Shown here: positions 23,251-25,608 of the stretch, in pieces | Numbering within the stretch: position 1 is the stretch's first letter | Layout: each line of letters starts with the position of its first letter | Notes under the pieces: model-generated | The model's database searches: none | Told to the model about the DNA's origin: nothing | The model's input: the letters and a program-made list of their open reading frames with translations, nothing else | Translations under genes and position numbers: made by a program | Source: a virus | Length of the DNA: 25,608 nt | Direction: 5' to 3' (one strand) | IMG/VR virus record: IMGVR_UViG_3300046007_004363 | Location: 1 to 25,608 of that record

Positions 23251-24399
23251 ATGGCAAAATCAAAGAGTGATCTTTCCGATGAACTCGGTGGGCTCATTGC
23301 CGAAACTATAAACAAACAATTCAAAGCTCAAAACATTAAAACCGCTTACTTTCTTGAAGGTGATAGTGATGCACCTACGATAGTAAAAGAATGGGTGGGA
23401 ACTGGCTCAACTATGTTAGACTTGGCCATTTCCAATCGTAAGTATGGTGGTTTTCCCGTTGGTCGTGTATCTGAAATAACAGGTCTCGAACAATCTGGTA
23501 AATCATTGTTGGCAGCCCATGCACTTCTAAACACACAAAAGAAAGGTGGTCTTGCGGTTTATATTGATACCGAAAATGCAATCGCAACTGAATATCTATC
23601 TGCAATCGGTTTGAACTTAAAAGATATGTTATACATTCCATTGGAAACAGTAGAAGATATTTTTGAAACTGTTGATGTTATCATTGACAAGGTTCGTTCA
23701 TCCGATAAAGATAGGTTGGTAACGATAGTAGTTGATTCAATCGCCGGTGCATCCACTAAAACAGAAATGGCTGCAGACTTTGATAAGGATGGCTATGCTA
23801 CGGCAAAGGCACTTATCATTTCAAAGGCAATGAGAAAGATTACAAATCTTATCGGTAGAGAGCGTATTTGTTTGATTATTACAAACCAACTTCGTCAGAA
23901 ACTAAATGCTCCGGCATTCTCTGATCCTTGGACAACACCAGGTGGCAAAGGTATTCCTTTCCATGCTTCTGTTCGTCTTCGTCTTTCTTCAATTGGTGCT
24001 ATCAAAGCAAAGAGAGAAGGTCGTGATGAAATCGTTGGTTCGAGAGTTAAGGCAAAATTAGTTAAAAACCGATGTGGTCCACCACTTCGTGAATGTGAAT
24101 ATGAAGTTTATTTTGATAGTGGTATAGATGACTATTCTTCATGGCTAACTGTTATGAAGGAACACAATCTTGTTTCACAATCAGGTGCTTGGTATCAATG
24201 GACAGACAAAAGAACTGGAGAGGTAATCAAATTTCAATCCAAAGAATTTGTTGAAAAGATTATGAGTAATCCTGAATTGTATGATATAGTTTATGATGAA
24301 ATCGCAGAGAAAGTAATTATGAAATATAAGAAACTCGATGAAGCTCGTATAGACGATGTAACACTTTCAAATGAACCATTATTACAAGATGAAGTATGA
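23251..24399 (+). CDS. uvsX: RecA/UvsX-family recombinase
   Basis: This 382-aa strand-exchange ATPase acts in recombination-dependent replication and repair. The Walker A motif is GLEQSGKS (78-85). 'AVYIDTENA' carries the catalytic Glu at about 108. Walker B is VTIVVD ending at D162, followed by SIAG. 'ICLIITNQLRQK' (206-217) matches the glutamine switch before loop L2, and 'TTPGGKGIPFHASVRLRL' (228-245) is the RecA 'T.GG.....AS.R' segment. Length is close to T4 UvsX (391). The last 30 residues are acidic, as in many recombinases. GGGTGAG precedes the ATG. The end overlaps the start of the exonuclease gene (ATGA), so the two are probably translated together. The pairing with gp32 and the RNase H-type gene is T4-like. 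Confidence 0.92.
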   Translation: MAKSKSDLSDELGGLIAETINKQFKAQNIKTAYFLEGDSDAPTIVKEWVGTGSTMLDLAISNRKYGGFPVGRVSEITGLEQSGKSLLAAHALLNTQKKGGLAVYIDTENAIATEYLSAIGLNLKDMLYIPLETVEDIFETVDVIIDKVRSSDKDRLVTIVVDSIAGASTKTEMAADFDKDGYATAKALIISKAMRKITNLIGRERICLIITNQLRQKLNAPAFSDPWTTPGGKGIPFHASVRLRLSSIGAIKAKREGRDEIVGSRVKAKLVKNRCGPPLRECEYEVYFDSGIDDYSSWLTVMKEHNLVSQSGAWYQWTDKRTGEVIKFQSKEFVEKIMSNPELYDIVYDEIAEKVIMKYKKLDEARIDDVTLSNEPLLQDEV

Positions 24400-25442
24400 A
24401 CAACAAATATCAAAGACTTTTACAAGAAATAGAAACGGAAAGACAAGAACAAGAAAACCTACATCGTGATAGTAAGGTTTTGATTGTAGATGGGATGAAC
24501 CTTTTTATACGCACATTTTCTGCCATCCCAACATTAAACGAAGATGGTGTTCATGTTGGTGGACTTTCTGGTTTCTTGAAGTCTCTTGGAGCAACAATCC
24601 GTATGGTTAATCCCACGCGGGTTGTTGTGGTCTTTGATGGTAAAGGTGGTTCACAAAGAAGAAAAGAAATCTATTCAAACTATAAAGAAGGTAGGGCAAT
24701 CAAGTCACGGTTAAACCGTGTAGTTGGGTTTGAAGATATTGATGATGAACAATCCTCAATGAAGTATCAACTGTTTCGTGTTTTTTCATACCTACAAAAT
24801 CTGCCACTTACTATAATCTCCATTGATAAAATCGAGGCAGATGATGTGATTGCCTACCTTTCTTCTTATTTCAAAGAAAAATGTGTAATACTTTCTAATG
24901 ACCGAGACTTTCTACAATTGGTTTCGGATAGGGTTAATGTTTATTTGCCAACTAAAAAGAAGATGTATACACCTGAAAACCTTTTAGAAGAAACTGGTAT
25001 ATGGTGTGAGAATTATATCATATACAAATCGTTACTTGGCGATAAAAGTGATAATATAGTTGGCATTCGTGGTCTCGGTGACAAAACGATACTAAAATTC
25101 TTTCCAGAATTATCAGAAAAAAGAAAAATAGATTTGGAAATGTTCGTAGAAATTTGTAAATTACATGATAATAAATCCAAAGCAATTCAAGAATTAAAGA
25201 ATAACCTAAATGTATTGCAAACCAATCATAGAATTATGCAGTTGAGTGATGTTGATATTTCACAGAGCACTAAATCAACAATAAGAAATCTTGTTGATGG
25301 TGGAATAGATGCACTAAATAAGGTTGAACTTGATAAACTATTTGTAGAAGATAAGATGCAAAATGTTATGTTGAATTGGGATGTTTGGGTTCAGAAGAAT
25401 TTTACAACAATAAATTCCATTAGGAACAAATATGCAGGATAA
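24396..25442 (+). CDS. 5'-3' exonuclease / RNase H (T4 Rnh-like, FEN family)
   Basis: This 348-aa protein should remove RNA primers and flap DNA from lagging-strand fragments. 'KVLIVDGMNLFIRTF' (27-41) has the first metal ligand D32. 'VVVVFDGKGGSQRRKEIYSN' (76-95) carries D81 and the basic residues that grip the 5' end. 'DKIEADDVIAYL' (144-155) has E147, D149 and D150. 'VILSNDRDFLQL' (164-175) has D169 and D171. 'GDKSDNIVGIRGLGDKT' (215-231) is the last acidic pair plus the helix-hairpin-helix that binds duplex DNA. All expected metal ligands are present. About 25 charged residues precede the domain. Start and stop overlap both neighbours (ATGA with recA/uvsX; 11 nt with the helicase gene), so translation is coupled. 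Confidence 0.9.
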   Translation: MNNKYQRLLQEIETERQEQENLHRDSKVLIVDGMNLFIRTFSAIPTLNEDGVHVGGLSGFLKSLGATIRMVNPTRVVVVFDGKGGSQRRKEIYSNYKEGRAIKSRLNRVVGFEDIDDEQSSMKYQLFRVFSYLQNLPLTIISIDKIEADDVIAYLSSYFKEKCVILSNDRDFLQLVSDRVNVYLPTKKKMYTPENLLEETGIWCENYIIYKSLLGDKSDNIVGIRGLGDKTILKFFPELSEKRKIDLEMFVEICKLHDNKSKAIQELKNNLNVLQTNHRIMQLSDVDISQSTKSTIRNLVDGGIDALNKVELDKLFVEDKMQNVMLNWDVWVQKNFTTINSIRNKYAG

Positions 25443-25608
25443 TTTATCCCAGTATGGTCATACCTTTCAGACAAAAGTAGTCACTTCATTATTAAACGAT
25501 AGAGCATTTTTACAACAAGTTTCCGATATTATTGAACCAAATTATTTTGAGTCTCAAGCAAATAGTTGGGTTGTTGAAAAAATAATGTCTTATTATGAGA
25601 AGTATAAA
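25432..25608 (+). CDS. Replicative DNA helicase, N-terminal fragment (gp41/DnaB-like)
   Basis: The first 59 codons are seen; the gene runs off the window. The sequence MQDNLSQYGHTFQTKVVTSL, then 'RAFLQQVSDIIEPNYFES', matches the start of gp41/DnaB-type hexameric helicases of T4-like phages, whose N-terminal helical domain begins '(L)S.YG..FQ.K.I..LL.D..FL.Q..DI....YF'. The ATP-binding core is outside the window, so activity cannot be checked. The ATG overlaps the end of the exonuclease gene by 11 nt, which ties it to the replication operon. The alternative, an unrelated helical protein, is unlikely given the neighbours. Confidence 0.78.
   Translation, partial: MQDNLSQYGHTFQTKVVTSLLNDRAFLQQVSDIIEPNYFESQANSWVVEKIMSYYEKYK

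Overview
The window is a gene-dense stretch of an AT-rich genome, with every convincing gene on the + strand. It looks like part of a T4-like but distant contractile-tailed phage (myovirus). The evidence is a run of tail sheath, tail tube, gp26/gp51-like chaperone, tape measure, baseplate and hub genes, followed by a T4-style replication and recombination block (gp32-like SSB, UvsX/RecA, RNase H-type 5'-3' exonuclease, gp41/DnaB-type helicase). The polymerase-like gene is family A (Pol I type) rather than the family B enzyme of T4, so the phage is well outside the classical T-even group. The host cannot be determined from this window. No tRNA, integrase, IS element or CRISPR array was seen.

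Layout. 2-229: C-terminus of the tail sheath protein. 322-810: tail tube. 935-2021: gp26-like baseplate/tail chaperone overlapping a gp51-like short ORF in the +1 frame, joined by a run of seven T (candidate programmed frameshift). 2083-5985: tape measure (1300 aa). 6033-14987: a 2984-aa giant with about 19 copies of a roughly 44-aa repeat and a tube-initiator-like C-terminus. 15048-17537: a small LysM-like baseplate protein and a hub protein. 17537-18211: an unknown, probably structural, protein. 18217-19431: a compact family-A DNA polymerase with an apparently dead proofreading domain. 19482-22324: a TTG-started small protein and then four genes in tight tandem whose N-termini resemble T4 capsid-targeting/prohead-protease leaders; two of them carry an alpha/beta-hydrolase and a ParB-like domain. 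22483-25608: SSB, RecA/UvsX, 5'-3' exonuclease and the start of the replicative helicase.

Control. A recurring element, close to CATATTTATA, lies in seven intergenic regions 15-50 nt before structural or leader-bearing genes and is a candidate phage late promoter. Several strong hairpins with T-rich tails end units, and one has the promoter-like element inside its loop. The replication block is preceded by a different, sigma70-like promoter, which suggests separate early/middle and late transcription.

The most promising less-described items are the giant repeat-bearing baseplate protein, the minimal Pol A with substituted active-site neighbours, the +1 frameshift, and the cassette of putative internal (packaged) proteins. 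Gene calls come from reading the translations and recalling protein families; no search was run.
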